From Spizellomyces punctatus DAOM BR117 (lineage: Eukaryota > Chytridiomycota > Chytridiomycetes > Spizellomycetales > Spizellomycetaceae): a stretch of 64,000 nt of DNA. Location: positions 1,771,299 through 1,835,298 of the forward strand of contig NW_015971537.1 in assembly GCF_000182565.1 (NCBI RefSeq), given 5' to 3'. Position 1 is the first letter of the stretch; each line of letters opens with the position of its first letter. The notes beneath the pieces are model-generated. The model was not told the DNA's origin and made no database searches. It worked only from the letters and a program-made list of their open reading frames with translations. Position numbers and translations under genes: made by a program. This document shows positions 9,501 to 20,762 of this stretch, in pieces.

Positions 9501-12500
9501 ATAGTTTTTCGTCAAAATGTCAACATCAGGCTGAACAGCGCTGATAATTCCAGTATTCAAAAACGCTCCCCCGTTCTGCGGTACGAGCAAGACCCTGGTA
9601 CCCAACCACTGTAGCGGTAAATGAATATGCACCGGGACGTTAAAGTTTATGGGAGGATTCGCCCCGTCCGTTGCGACCATTGTAATATTGTAATCTCCTC
9701 CCGTGATGTTTTGCCTTGCCGCGATTTTGACTTGATTCCCGCTCCCCGCTACAAACGTAAATCCAGCTGATACAGTCGTTATCGTCCACCAATACGAATC
9801 ATAAAAAGAGACAGTCATATCCACAGGAATCGATATAATCGAGTAGGTCAATAATCGGTCCGAAAGAACTGGTAAACTCGTGACGTAGATCCATTTCGAT
9901 CCACCCTTGGGTAAGACGATGATAAAGTTTGAGTTCAAACGTGGGGGTACTGCTACTAGCACCTCTAAAGAGAGACTTGAATTCGTTAGACCGTCCCAGA
10001 GGTTCGTACCAAAAGTGTATTTCGGAGATACTGTCGCATTCGTGCTCGTTGGCGCATGGGTAAAAACAAGCATTCCATCAGCAACTGCCTTTTGTGTCCA
10101 GGTAGACCCAATCGTTACAGTGGACTGGTTTTGTACTCCAGATGTTACTTGGAGATTACCATCGTTATCCACGGTCGGTAACGATAACACAGTATACGTC
10201 AGATTCCACGGCGCCAATATGGGCTCTGCTGTTGTCACCGAAAACCAGGATGCATTCAGCGTAATGGAAGATCCCCAAGCAATCACAGGCAAAGTTTTGC
10301 TGATTTTTGGCGGTGTATATACGAATGTGCAGAACCATTGATCTGCTTCCGTTCGAAATCCCCCAGTTGATATATTATACCTGAAGCAATTAGAAGAGAG
10401 ATTGGAGGATGCCGTTGCATAAAACTCTAGATTGCTATTCGCAATATCATTCTGCGTAAAGGTGTATTGGCAAGGTTGCACCGGCGGGCACGGTGTTTGC
10501 GAAGGGCTGCAGGTGCAGTATGTCGCATTGTAGAGTGGTACCCTTGTATAATAATCTACCCATAGCTGTAAGGATCCAATCTGTGGACTCGACAGAATCG
10601 TGTACATTAAGGAACTTGGTGCCTCAAAGTTGGATACCCATTCGAGAGACGACTTTGGGACCACGACTCGTTGAGACGTGGTACGACCCGTCCAATCAAT
10701 GAACATGGTTTGGTTTGCAGTCATTCTTGGTGCGTCTTCGTATACGATGGAGACCGTTTGTTCCGTAAAATTCCATATTCCATCCGTAAAATTATACGTG
10801 AAAGCGTCCCTTGCTCCTGCACGGTCTGTGTAGTTGGTATTAAAAACCAAGCGATTGCTGTTGATATCATCCTGAGTCCACCGGGATCCAGATGAGAGAT
10901 TTGTAACAGTCCCATTCACCAACAGGCTAAGACGAGCTTTAGCCGGCTCGGAAGAGAGTGTATACATCAACTGTGTGGTTGCATTGTCCGAATCTTGCCA
11001 GTTCAAATAGCCCGATGTAATGTTGACTACCGTCGGTTGAGCCAAAACGGCCAGTTGCAGAGCAACGTTGGTTTGTAGTCGAGGCATATAGTTCCATTGT
11101 ATGGTAATCATTTGAGAAACAGGAGGATTCAGCCCGTCGGTAAAGGTAGCAGTGAAGCGGAGCCAACCAGGCACACCATAAATGCAGTCGACAGCAAATC
11201 CGGTGCTCATATCCTGCAGGGAGAACGAATACGGACCGCCAACGTTTGATGTCGGCCAAATATAGCCATAGCTGTAGTCCAGCGTCAACCAGTTGGAATA
11301 GCATTCTGCGCTGTTAATCTTTGGGAACGTCCAAATAATGGATGACGCTGGTAGTGTTGTCCAAACGTTGAAGGTCGACAAGATGTTGCACCTTCGTCTC
11401 GAATAACTATCTGCATCACAAAGTGGGCTGAGGGCACCCCTATACTGTGGCGGCGGGACGAAGTTCACATTGAAGCGGTCTTGCACAACGTTGATTCCAT
11501 CTGTCACGCTGGCATGAACGTTTAGCAACTTACCCATTGTCGCATGGCCCATGCATAATCGCCCACTTACTTGTAATCAAAACTGACGCTCATATTGGTC
11601 AAACTTGTTAAAGGCATATCTACCATCATCAGATCGACACCAATATTTGATGCATTCCACATGTCCCCGACGCTGAGCCGTCGACCTTTAACCATGAGGG
11701 ACCCAAAGGTGAGATTACTTAAAAGTACAAATGTCAGTTGGTTCGGCCCATCCACATCCGTCCATGTCAACATATTGGTGGTGACTGTCCTATTCCCGCT
11801 TGTGGGATAGGCAAAGAGAGTCGTTGCGGCACCCTTTACAGGAAGCTGATTGACCAGTAAAACCGTGGCATTCCCAGCCGACGGAAGTCTGTGCCAAGTA
11901 TAAAAGATCATAAGCGAAGAGCACTATACGTCCATCAACGTAGTGAATACTGAATATTACCCAACCGCATCGTAAACCAAAAAACCAAAGTCGTCACTTT
12001 TGGCAATCTCCTGATTCACCCATCCCGTATGCCGATAAGTTACAAGGTTCCTGTTGATGTCATCTAGCAGGAATAAGACATTAATAACAATGGAATGTGC
12101 TCTTGGTGAAAGCTGCACTTAGAATGCAAACCTTGAGAGAATTGAGAGGATGAGAGTGTTCCACGCAGAGGTCCTCTCGTAATCTATCCCCGATCAAATT
12201 TATGTTAGTACCTAACATGATTTTTGCTTGATATCATCGCACTCTTAAGCATTCGCACCTTGTACACAATCTTTGTTGCATCAGGCTGATCAGGAGCCAG
12301 TGCCTTCAGATTGGTAGATCCAATGCTCTTGGAATTCCACCAGTAAGTCCACATGGTAGTCTGAGAAACAATGACAGGCATGTAATGGTACTGTATCCGC
12401 AAGGTTCCGTTCGAAGTCGTTGCACTGCTCTGGACGATCAGCTGAACAACCTCCGTACCCGCTTTACTTGCCGTCGCCGTAACTCGTAAGTTACCACTAT

Positions 12501-15500
12501 CAATGTCGCTCTGGAACCACGTACCACCAGGAACCGGCAGGACCGTCCAGTTGGTACCATTAAAGAGTTCCAGCTGATACGCCATTGATACATTTGTGTT
12601 TTTCAGCAATGTATACTTCATCTGGTCCGGAGGAGTATCGGCACATGTGTACTGAAGGTGTTCAGTCTGAATTGGAAATGTGACAGTCGGCATTCCATTG
12701 ACCGCAGCGCTTAACACAACTCGATTGGAAACCAAAACCGGCCAAGCAGGAATAATAGTGACGTTGTAATATTGTACGGCTGGTAGAATGTTGTAGGGAT
12801 CCGAGACCGAGAAGGCTATCCTCTCACTTCCAAGATTCGTACTCGACACCATGTACTGCACGTTTCCTTTATCAATATCATCTTGAGTCCACGTCGTGGC
12901 ACAGGACCATGGCGCTGTAGCAGACGTCCTGGCTTGCACACAACCAAAGTCAAGCAGGGGTCCCGACGACAGCGAGTAAACAATTGATGTGGGAAGGTTG
13001 TTAATATCAGAGTATTGTAATAATCCGCGAAGAGGCACACTGCCGTTACGTGGACAAAATGCAGTTATGTTAACCGATATCCAAGGGAGCGAGTTCACAA
13101 TTATCGAGAATTTTGAAGAGAGGAGGTTAACTCCGTCCGATACAGTAAAGGAAATAACAGCCGTTCCGTTCCACCCTGTCGGGGGAGTATATTGCAGCTG
13201 TCTGTTACTGATATCCAACGCTGTGAAATTAGTCAGCATTTGCTGGTCTAGCGACGATGCATTCGTCAGATTTCCAGGAAACGCCGGGGCGATAATAGTA
13301 AATAGCAGCGAACTGGGTGTAACACTTGGTTCAACGCTCGTGGCCATTAGCGACGAGTCAGAAATAACCAGCGACCCGTTTTGCGCGACGGTTGGAGAAA
13401 TGCTCTTAATTACCGGCGCTGGAAATTGATATACGGATACTGGACCGCTTGGCACAGAGTACGAGCCATCCGACAGCGTAAAGGCAAAAGTAGTCATCCC
13501 GTACGAGGAAGGATTGAATCTTAGTTGGACGTATCCAGAGTTCAAGTCATTTTGACTGAAACGGGGCAATGTAAACATATATTGCTTGTTAGAATCGGCT
13601 TACATGAATCGTCGTACTTACCTGAATGAAACAAAGTAATATGGACCATTGTAATAGTTTGCAGGGCCTAGGTACGTGATGTACCTGTACAGTCCAGCGC
13701 CATTTCCTGGCCACTGAGTAACCGTAAATTGCAAACCCCAGGCATTATTCTCGACATCAGTTCCCCCCAATATGGTCTTCATGTCAAGAGGCTTGCTGTT
13801 TTGTGGGACTACCACGCCGCTCTTGGTCGTGATGATGGGTGGATAGTTGACATAGACACTGTAGCTACCAAATGCGCTGCTGGCTCCCGGTGCAGTCGCG
13901 GTGTAATTCAAGGTTGCTGTTCCGGTGAAGGTGGCCGATGTATTGACTTGTACTTGATTATATGCCACCTGCGCTAATGAAAAGTTTCCTCCAACTCCAA
14001 CATTCTTCCATCCCGATGTATCAAGTACTCGTAGAAACATGCCATCTGTAATGGAAACGATCGTATAAATTACCGAATCAACAGCCATCGTCGGAGCCGG
14101 ATTCATGATATGAGCAGGTGCCACGGTTCTCCACGCCGCTCCTTGTAGCCAGGTAGTCGTGTAGGTTTGGTTAGTCCACGTCATAGGAAGAATGGTTATG
14201 CGCAAGATAGTTGGGATGTAACCTGGCTGGGAATCTGCAACGGTCAGATTGACCTCAGCAGTTCCATTCGTCGCGATCGGCTGGTACCATATCATTCCAT
14301 TGCGGACATCATCGACTGTGAACGTGCTATTAACCGGGAGGACCTTTGGGACGCTGCCCGGGGTGGCCATCTTTGTCAGAGTACCGGCGTTCGAGTAGGC
14401 TTGAATTGAGTACACCAAGCGAGTTGCATCATCATCTGTGTCAGCCGCATTGAGATTCACGGATTGCAGTTGAACGGCAACGTTTGCGGATGTGCTTGCA
14501 GTTGTGATCGGGGATACCGTAGGTGGGAAGTTGAACTCAACTGAGAGACCCCCAATGAATTCGTACGGTGTCCCATCTCTGATATAGTAATTGCAGTTTG
14601 TCCAGCGAGAGCTGGGCGATAAAGCCATATATCGGACCCTACCAGAATCTATATCGGACTATGTTTTGAGGGTCAGAAGAGCAAGCTTTGGGCTTAATTT
14701 GTAGAAAATAATAGGATACCTGGTAAAACTTCCCTCCAGGGCCAATATTCGTCCAGGTTCCGTTGATCTTCAATTGCAATCCACCAAAGGACGAGTCAAA
14801 TCCCCACCAATCAGCTTCTTCCCATAGGGCGTCCGGAACGACTTTGGACACATACTGCACCATAGCAGGGGTGATCATTGTTATACTATTCGGTCTCACC
14901 GTGATGTACCCGCCATTGCGTTTCGCCCATGGATCGCTGCACGTATATCTGATATTGCCTACCCACGACGTTGATATAGTTGTATCAACTTGCAGTCCAT
15001 TTATATATGTGTTTCCCGGACATTGCGGCCCGGTTTGATAGCCACTGCTATTTCCCTGGACTAGTGTCCAAACATAATATGGGTAGGGTCGAGCGTACGT
15101 ATAGATCGAATGTCCCACGAAGAGATTTGGGCAACCTGTTGCTGTATGTACTGTATCTGTGAGGAATGACATCTGAAAGTATTTGCCGTTGCCATTATCA
15201 TCCAGCACCTCATAGGCACCTAACCATGTAAGATCATCAGTTGAGTGTGCTTTGGTAACGAGTCTAACTAGACAATGCCTCACTTGGGAAAGGAGAGTCA
15301 TACAACCCCAGTTTGGTCCCATCGGTGCAGCTCAGGCCGTGGAATTTCATGGCACGTTGCGGATACGAACCGCCAACGTGTTGCTGGTAATAAAGCCGCA
15401 GCCCGGTGACAAACCGTCCTGAGCGAGCATATTGATTAAAACGAGAGCGAACGGCACGCGAGTGCTTTCGTGTACATGTGCTAACCGTATGGGCATGTGT

Positions 15501-15573
15501 AGTTCTTGGTTGTGCATGTGGCCGCCAATGCTATGCTGGGTGCTAATAGAAGCAATGCAAGTACCCAGGCCAT
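6593..15573 (-). CDS. Giant CSPG/cadherin-like-repeat type I membrane protein
   Basis: Fifteen exons on the minus strand: 15573-15486, 15418-15284, 15219-14720, 14658-13622, 13555-12259, 12183-12132, 12063-11961, 11888-11571, 11508-9400, 9327-9258, 9171-7796, 7724-7653, 7591-7109, 7026-6973 and 6908-6593. They total exactly 8010 nt, or 2669 aa. A signal peptide (MAWVLALLLLAPSIALA) starts the chain; an upstream in-frame ATG at 15630 is possible. The ectodomain repeats the CSPG/NG2-FRAS1 signature, a Thr-Gln-Asp-Asp-Ile-Asn type turn (TQDDINSN, SDIDSG, SQNDLNSG, TQDDIDKG, QSDIDSG, SQDDINRN) followed by F-Y-V-DG strands. At least ten such turns and many NxS/T sites are present. A Ser/Thr-rich stalk (~2000-2560) leads to one membrane helix (~2577-2598), an RR stop-transfer and a 70-residue tail. 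It is probably a surface adhesion or sensing protein; ligand and role are unknown. Confidence 0.85.
6640..6701 (-). repeat. Duplicated ten-residue motif in the cytoplasmic tail
   Basis: The tail of the CSPG-repeat protein contains KSASVVALDT followed at once by KSASVVALDK, encoded by two nearly identical 30-nt units. It may be a repeated docking or phosphorylation site. Confidence 0.75.
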
Positions 15574-16518
15574 CGAAGGCCAATGATGTGGAACTCGCAG
15601 CTGTCGACAGGTTGCCTTTTCTTGGAACATGATTGGACTTTCGCTCTCGCCAGATGAAGAAACGACGACACATTTCAAGCTAGACAGAGGGCGCTGAGTT
15701 TCGGTGGTGTAGTTTGAGTGTCTTTGGGGCAATGTTCAGAAGTTATATTATTAGATTGGAAGACCCTAAGGCGAACGTCATCCATCGCAGACGGAATTAA
15801 CTTGGCTGACGTTAACTGATTTGTATTGTCCCAACATTTAAGCTAGACCTTAACGCTACACGACACCGATTGAGCAGGATGCAGAACATGTTCGGAGGTT
15901 AACTCGGAGGTCAACTTGGAGCTCAACTCGTTCAGGGTTACCAAGTCAAGTTGCTCCGATCTGGATAATAAACTTAATAGACCACCCCAATAAATAACCT
16001 GAAGTAACGGGACTCATTTCGGAGTTTCCGTCTTTATGGTAGAACTACTTCTGTTGCCTTGAGCCATCGGAAACTGCACATAAAACCGCCGGGTTGAAAA
16101 GTGTTAAGGTGACATTGTCCCAAACAACGATGCCTGTTGCCCTTGGAATACTCCCAATTCGTGGCAGCTCCCGCGGAGATTTCTTCTCTGGTTAGACTTA
16201 CGACTTTCTGAAAAAGAGTGCAACAAGAACGTCCGCCAACATGGGTCAGACGCTCTGGTGCTGTCATAGTATCCTCGGCCCCTTCAAAAAACAAACATTT
16301 TACGCATCATCAATTGGACAAAATAAACGCATGGTAAACCTTGGAGACACGACACTTGGCTGTTGACCTTGGGCAACCCTGTCCATGTTCAGTAACGTGA
16401 CCTAGGATCTGCAAGCACGTGCATTCACGTGATGCTTTTCTGGTTCCAAAGGCCGACGTTTTGCTCTCCCGTCGTAGATTCACCACGCAAGATCAAAAGC
16501 ACTTGGATTTGCAACGCC
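15574..16518. other. Divergent intergenic region, CSPG-repeat gene / RPS19
   Basis: Holds both promoters. Two CACGTG boxes lie near 16420 and an imperfect 12-nt repeat (GGTTAACTCGGAGGTCAACT and neighbours) near 15896-15930. Part of 15574-15630 may be coding if the upstream ATG of the CSPG gene is used. No other gene is seen. Confidence 0.5.
16416..16431. promoter_or_regulatory. Two CACGTG boxes upstream of RPS19
   Basis: GCACGTGC at 16415-16422 and TCACGTGA at 16425-16432, about 90 nt before the RPS19 ATG. Tandem E-box-like sites in a ribosomal protein promoter; function inferred. Confidence 0.45.
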
Positions 16519-17073
16519 ATGTCTACTGGAGGAGTCACTGTCAAAGACGTGAGCGCACACGACTTTATCAAGGCGTATGCGGCTTACCTCAAACGCACGG
16601 GAAAACTGGAAATTCCCAAATGGGTGGATTTGGTCAAAACAGGTGCCTACAAGGAATTAGCTCCCTATGACCAGGACTGGTTTTACATTCGTGCAGGTAC
16701 GTACCCACGTTTCCCTTTACTCAGTCCAGCTCGTCATACTGATCTATTCTGCAGCCTCGGTTGCAAGACATATATACATCCGTCAGAGCGTGGGTACTGG
16801 TGCCCTCAAAAAGAAGTACTCTGGACGGCAAAATAGAGGCAACCGCCCGCATCACCATGCCCACTCATCAGGTTCCATTGCACGAAAGGTGATGCAAGCA
16901 TTGGAAGGGATCAAAGTATTGGAAAAGGATGCGGCTGGGTACGTTACAGAATGTGTGGCACTTTGGATGGTGTGTTTATGTTGTGTTTTTGCTTTAGGGG
17001 ACGACGGATCTCAACAGATGGACAGAAGGACTTGGATCGTATTGCTGCGCAGATTCGTAGAAGTGCTGAATAG
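16519..17073 (+). CDS. RPS19: 40S ribosomal protein S19 (eS19)
   Basis: Component of the cytosolic small ribosomal subunit, needed for 18S rRNA 3' maturation. Exons 16519-16696, 16755-16938 and 16998-17073 make 145 residues, the normal family length. Recognised blocks in order: [65 protein letters not shown] and [20 protein letters not shown]. All splice junctions keep phase. The ATG at 16519 is the only one that gives the conserved short N-terminus. Confidence 0.97.
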
Positions 17074-17424
17074 AGTATGTAGATATTTAGACATGTACAC
17101 AAGCGTCCATACTCTGGCATACCATTTGGGATGCTGCAGGGAATAAACTATTGTGGTGGCCTTGCGGCCTTTGGAATTGCGTGCGCTCACGGAACGATTG
17201 TGGATGGTATTGCAATGGCCCGCGCGTGCGTTTGGCGAATTCCATTGCCGAGTCAAGGGTAAATCTAGCCCGCCTAAGAAGCGGTGCTATACCTGTGGAC
17301 CAGCTCTCTCTCTTCGCATCGGAGCTACCACAGGGATCGATACACGCACTTCAACAGGAACAAATACGATAATCCCATCTTATTGCGCAAAGGATGATAT
17401 TCGCAAATAACAGATATCGTTGAC

Positions 17425-19460
17425 TTACGCTCCCTCCACAAGCAATCCGCGTGCATACTCCTCTGCTGATGCAGCCATATCGGGAAACTCTTGCAGAACT
17501 CGGTCGTAGTTGTTGCGGTCGAGGCGGTAGGCATGGCACGCCCCTATCGCACGAACGGTGTTCAATCGTGGTATCTCGACGACAAGAGCGGTTTCTAGGT
17601 TTAAAAGTCAGAACGACGTTAGAATCAGCACCCGCTCGCCCCAACAAACCTCCAAAGAAATCGCCGCTCGTCAAAACCAGCTTTCTCCCATCTCCCCAAA
17701 CAACCTCCACTGATCCACTCGCAATCCAAAACATATCCGAGCCTATCGTACCCTCTTTATAGATAACTTCCCCGGGCATGTAAAACCGGTCCTGAAGACA
17801 GAGCGCCAGGGACCCCAGGAAGTCTTCGTTCATGGTGTGTAAAACGGGGACGGATGCGAGGAGATTAGGGCCGGATGCTATTTGCTATAGCAATAGTCAA
17901 CACTCACCTACAGCCTACTAAAAAAACGAGATCTGATAAACACACACCTGCTTCAGCGCCAAGTTGAATTCCTCCAAAATCCTTCCCTCATCAAAAACCC
18001 TCCCATGAAACTTCAACCATAGAAACTCTCGCACACGTCTCCGGGTGCCTGAATCTAAGTTTCTGCTACTCATGTACTCGGTCACTTGGTCCAGTTTCTC
18101 GTTGTAAAGACGGCCGGGTGGATCAAGCCCCACTCGGACGGCTTGGATAATCCCTGTCAGGCATCCGGTGATAAGAGCCCCGAAGAGGACCCAGACAATG
18201 TGGAATGCAATTTCAGCTGGTGCGCGGGGTCTGGGACGGAAATTAAAAGGTTTAAACATGACATGGCTCTAACGAAAAGTGCTTCAAACTACGTACCGAA
18301 CCTCCCACGTAAACGGCCAACTATTGGCAACAGCCATCAGCAGTCCCCACGCATACTGCCACCAAAACCCCACACCCACCACCCATTTAAACTCGCCGAA
18401 TGTCCAATATCCCGTCAGATTTCCATACAGAAACGTTAAACACGCATTCATATGCAAATACCACAACAACGCGACGGCAAAAGTAGACATGGTCACGATA
18501 ATATGCCCCGCTTTCAGTGCTCGCGCCGTCGTCTTTGAAATGCGCGTGTAGACGGGGTTGGTCGCCAGTATGCGGCGTAAACGGTACGCTCTCCCCATCC
18601 GAACCAAACGAAGCGGACCCAACGCAATACTCGGGGCACGCTCGTAATAGATCAAATCATACGGTATCGCTGTTAAAACATCTACCACGCATGCTGGGCT
18701 CGTCACGTACGCGCTAAACGACTTTGCCAGCGATGGGCACGAATCACGCAACGTGACGGCGTTGATGAGAGTATCCATGGTATAGAGGCCCGTCAAAAGT
18801 TTGGAGACAGTTGTGACCCGGTGCACACTACAGCGTTCGAAACCGGCAGCGACGGGGACGATAAAGAGCGTATGCCAGTATGCACCTATGGCATGTGTGA
18901 GTAGCTAGTGGCCTGGAATGTATCGAGTGAAGGGAGACTTACATGACATGATGAGATCCCAAACGAGTTTGATGGGTGAGGTTGGAAGCAGACCCCACCT
19001 CCTTTCCTGTTTTTCCACCTTAGAGTCCACTATCTGTTCTTTCGCCGGTTCCTTAACCTCTTGTTTCGCACTTGAGGGCTTTCGCATCTCCTCAGGTGAT
19101 GTCTTTGACAATGCAATCACGCTGGATCTCTCTGACGATGCGTCTGACTCCTCCTCAGGCCGGCCTGCAGATGCTGACCGATGCATCGTTGTGGAATCTG
19201 TTCAAAATAGTCCGGATCACATTCCATCTCCTTTCAATACAGGCAGCCGAAAAAAACGTACGCCTCCCTATATCTTCTTCCTCAAATATCACTCCACCGA
19301 CCCACATGGATTCGGCGCGCACCAGCTCATGACGCTGGTACCGCTCCAATTTCCCAACCAGCACCTGTGTCGTTTGTTGGAGGGCATCCAGGTCTGTGAG
19401 TTGGCTCGTCAAAGTTGTCCTGGCTTGGTGAAGGAGACTTAGGAGGTGTACGCGATGCAT
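17425..19460 (-). CDS. Cyclic-nucleotide-binding, voltage-gated-like cation channel (HCN/CNG type)
   Basis: Six exons (19460-19262, 19197-18943, 18885-18297, 18230-17948, 17884-17650, 17594-17425) total exactly 577 codons. A ~145-residue coiled-coil/acidic N-terminus leads into S1 (YWHTLFIVPVAAGF). S4 carries regularly spaced arginines (PLRLVRMGRAYRLRRIL). S5, a pore loop and S6 (FHIVWVLFGALITGCLTGII) follow. Then comes a C-linker with the RVREFLWLKFHGR pattern and a C-terminal cyclic-nucleotide-binding fold with GDFFGE and a late phosphate-cassette-like segment. The pore loop reads WGLLMAVANSWPFTWE, without the TVGYG filter of K+ channels. It is probably a non-selective or atypical channel, perhaps in zoospore sensing as described for Blastocladiella CNG channels (inference). 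Confidence 0.85.
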
Positions 19461-19974
19461 TTTGGAGGTTAAACATATATTTAGCTGGACTGGATATTCG
19501 GAGGATCCTTATAGTAAAGGGGTTGTCTCGGGGGTATCTGACAGATTACTTACCAAGCATGTATTCACCATTTCTACGCAGCTGATATATCACCATAGCA
19601 TCGCAAACATACAAGCATGGCAGGAGAATAGAATATGGCCATACACTATTCACTTCATACATTTGTGAGATACACCATGTCGATTCATGGTATTTGTGAC
19701 ATACCTCAAAGGACAAAAATAGAACACATCTCGACAAGTCCTCATGAGGACTCTAGTTTCTTATGACGGTTCTGGGCACTACTTTACTGATTGGGAAGAC
19801 GGATAGAAAATGCGACGATGCGTTAAAGAATCCGTGGTTTTTGTAATGCAATGTTGGGGGTATCGATCGGCATGTCTCATTCTAAAATCGTCCCGTCCCC
19901 AAATAACTGTGTAAACGCGTACCCGCGCGGCCTCCCACCGTCAGTCGCATTCCCAACCACCTCCCCACCACACA
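19461..19974. other. Divergent intergenic region, channel gene / BET5
   Basis: Presumed promoters of the channel and BET5 genes. No further gene or notable repeat is seen. Confidence 0.6.
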
Positions 19975-20587
19975 ATGACAGTAAGTCCGCATGGCTCAAC
20001 GTCCCCTCGCATACAATCTCACAAAAGCCCCCTACTCAGATATACAATCTCTACATTTTCGACCGTCACTGTAAATGCGTCTCCTTCACCTCATGGACCA
20101 AACCACGCACAACTGCCACGAGTCCTGAATCGTCGTCACCAGGGGACGTGACGCAGGGGACGGCGAAGGGTGCAATAGGAGCAACTGGAATGAGTCTAGA
20201 AGAGGAAGCGAAATTGGTGTACGGTGTGGTGTTCTCCTTGAGGAATTTGGTGAGCAAGTTGAATGCCAAACCTGGGTAAGCTGCCCACTCTTACAGTCAT
20301 TTTGAGCAAAACTAATCACGAATCCCAACAGAAGCGAAGGATTCATCTCGTATAGGACGAATGCATACAAGCTCCACTACTTTGAAACACCCACTGGCCT
20401 CAAATTCGTCATGAACACCGATCCCCACATGGATAGTATGCGCGACGCCCTACGCATGATGTATTCGCATATTTACGTAGAGTATGTGACAAAGAATCCG
20501 TTGCAGCGGTTGGATGGGCCGATCGAAAATGAGCTTTTTAGGAATAATTTACAGAAATTTGTAAGGAGTTTGCCGGGCTTTGAGTAA
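19975..20587 (+). CDS. BET5: TRAPP complex subunit BET5 (TRAPPC1)
   Basis: Core longin-fold subunit of the TRAPP tethering complex, acting in ER-Golgi traffic. The first coding exon is only six nucleotides (19975-19980, Met-Thr). Exons 20040-20275 and 20332-20587 complete 165 residues. The start MT-IYNLYIFDRHCKC matches the family, and LVYGVVFSLRNLVSKL, AYKLHYFETPTGLKFVMNTD and HIYVEYVTKNPL are diagnostic. A Ser/Pro/Thr-rich insert of about 25 residues sits between the first two strands, longer than in animal orthologues. Splice phases close exactly. Confidence 0.95.
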
Positions 20588-20762
20588 GTAGAAAGCGGGG
20601 GAGGGGATAGGGCTCGGACACGGATGGTCTTGACCGCTACCCACCAAGATACCAAACAAGCACAAGCCAACTGCAACAAGTGTGGAATAATGTATATACA
20701 AAGAAGTAATGAAAAAGAAAACCAAGCTAGAAATTAATAAATTCTATAAACCCGTCTTCACA

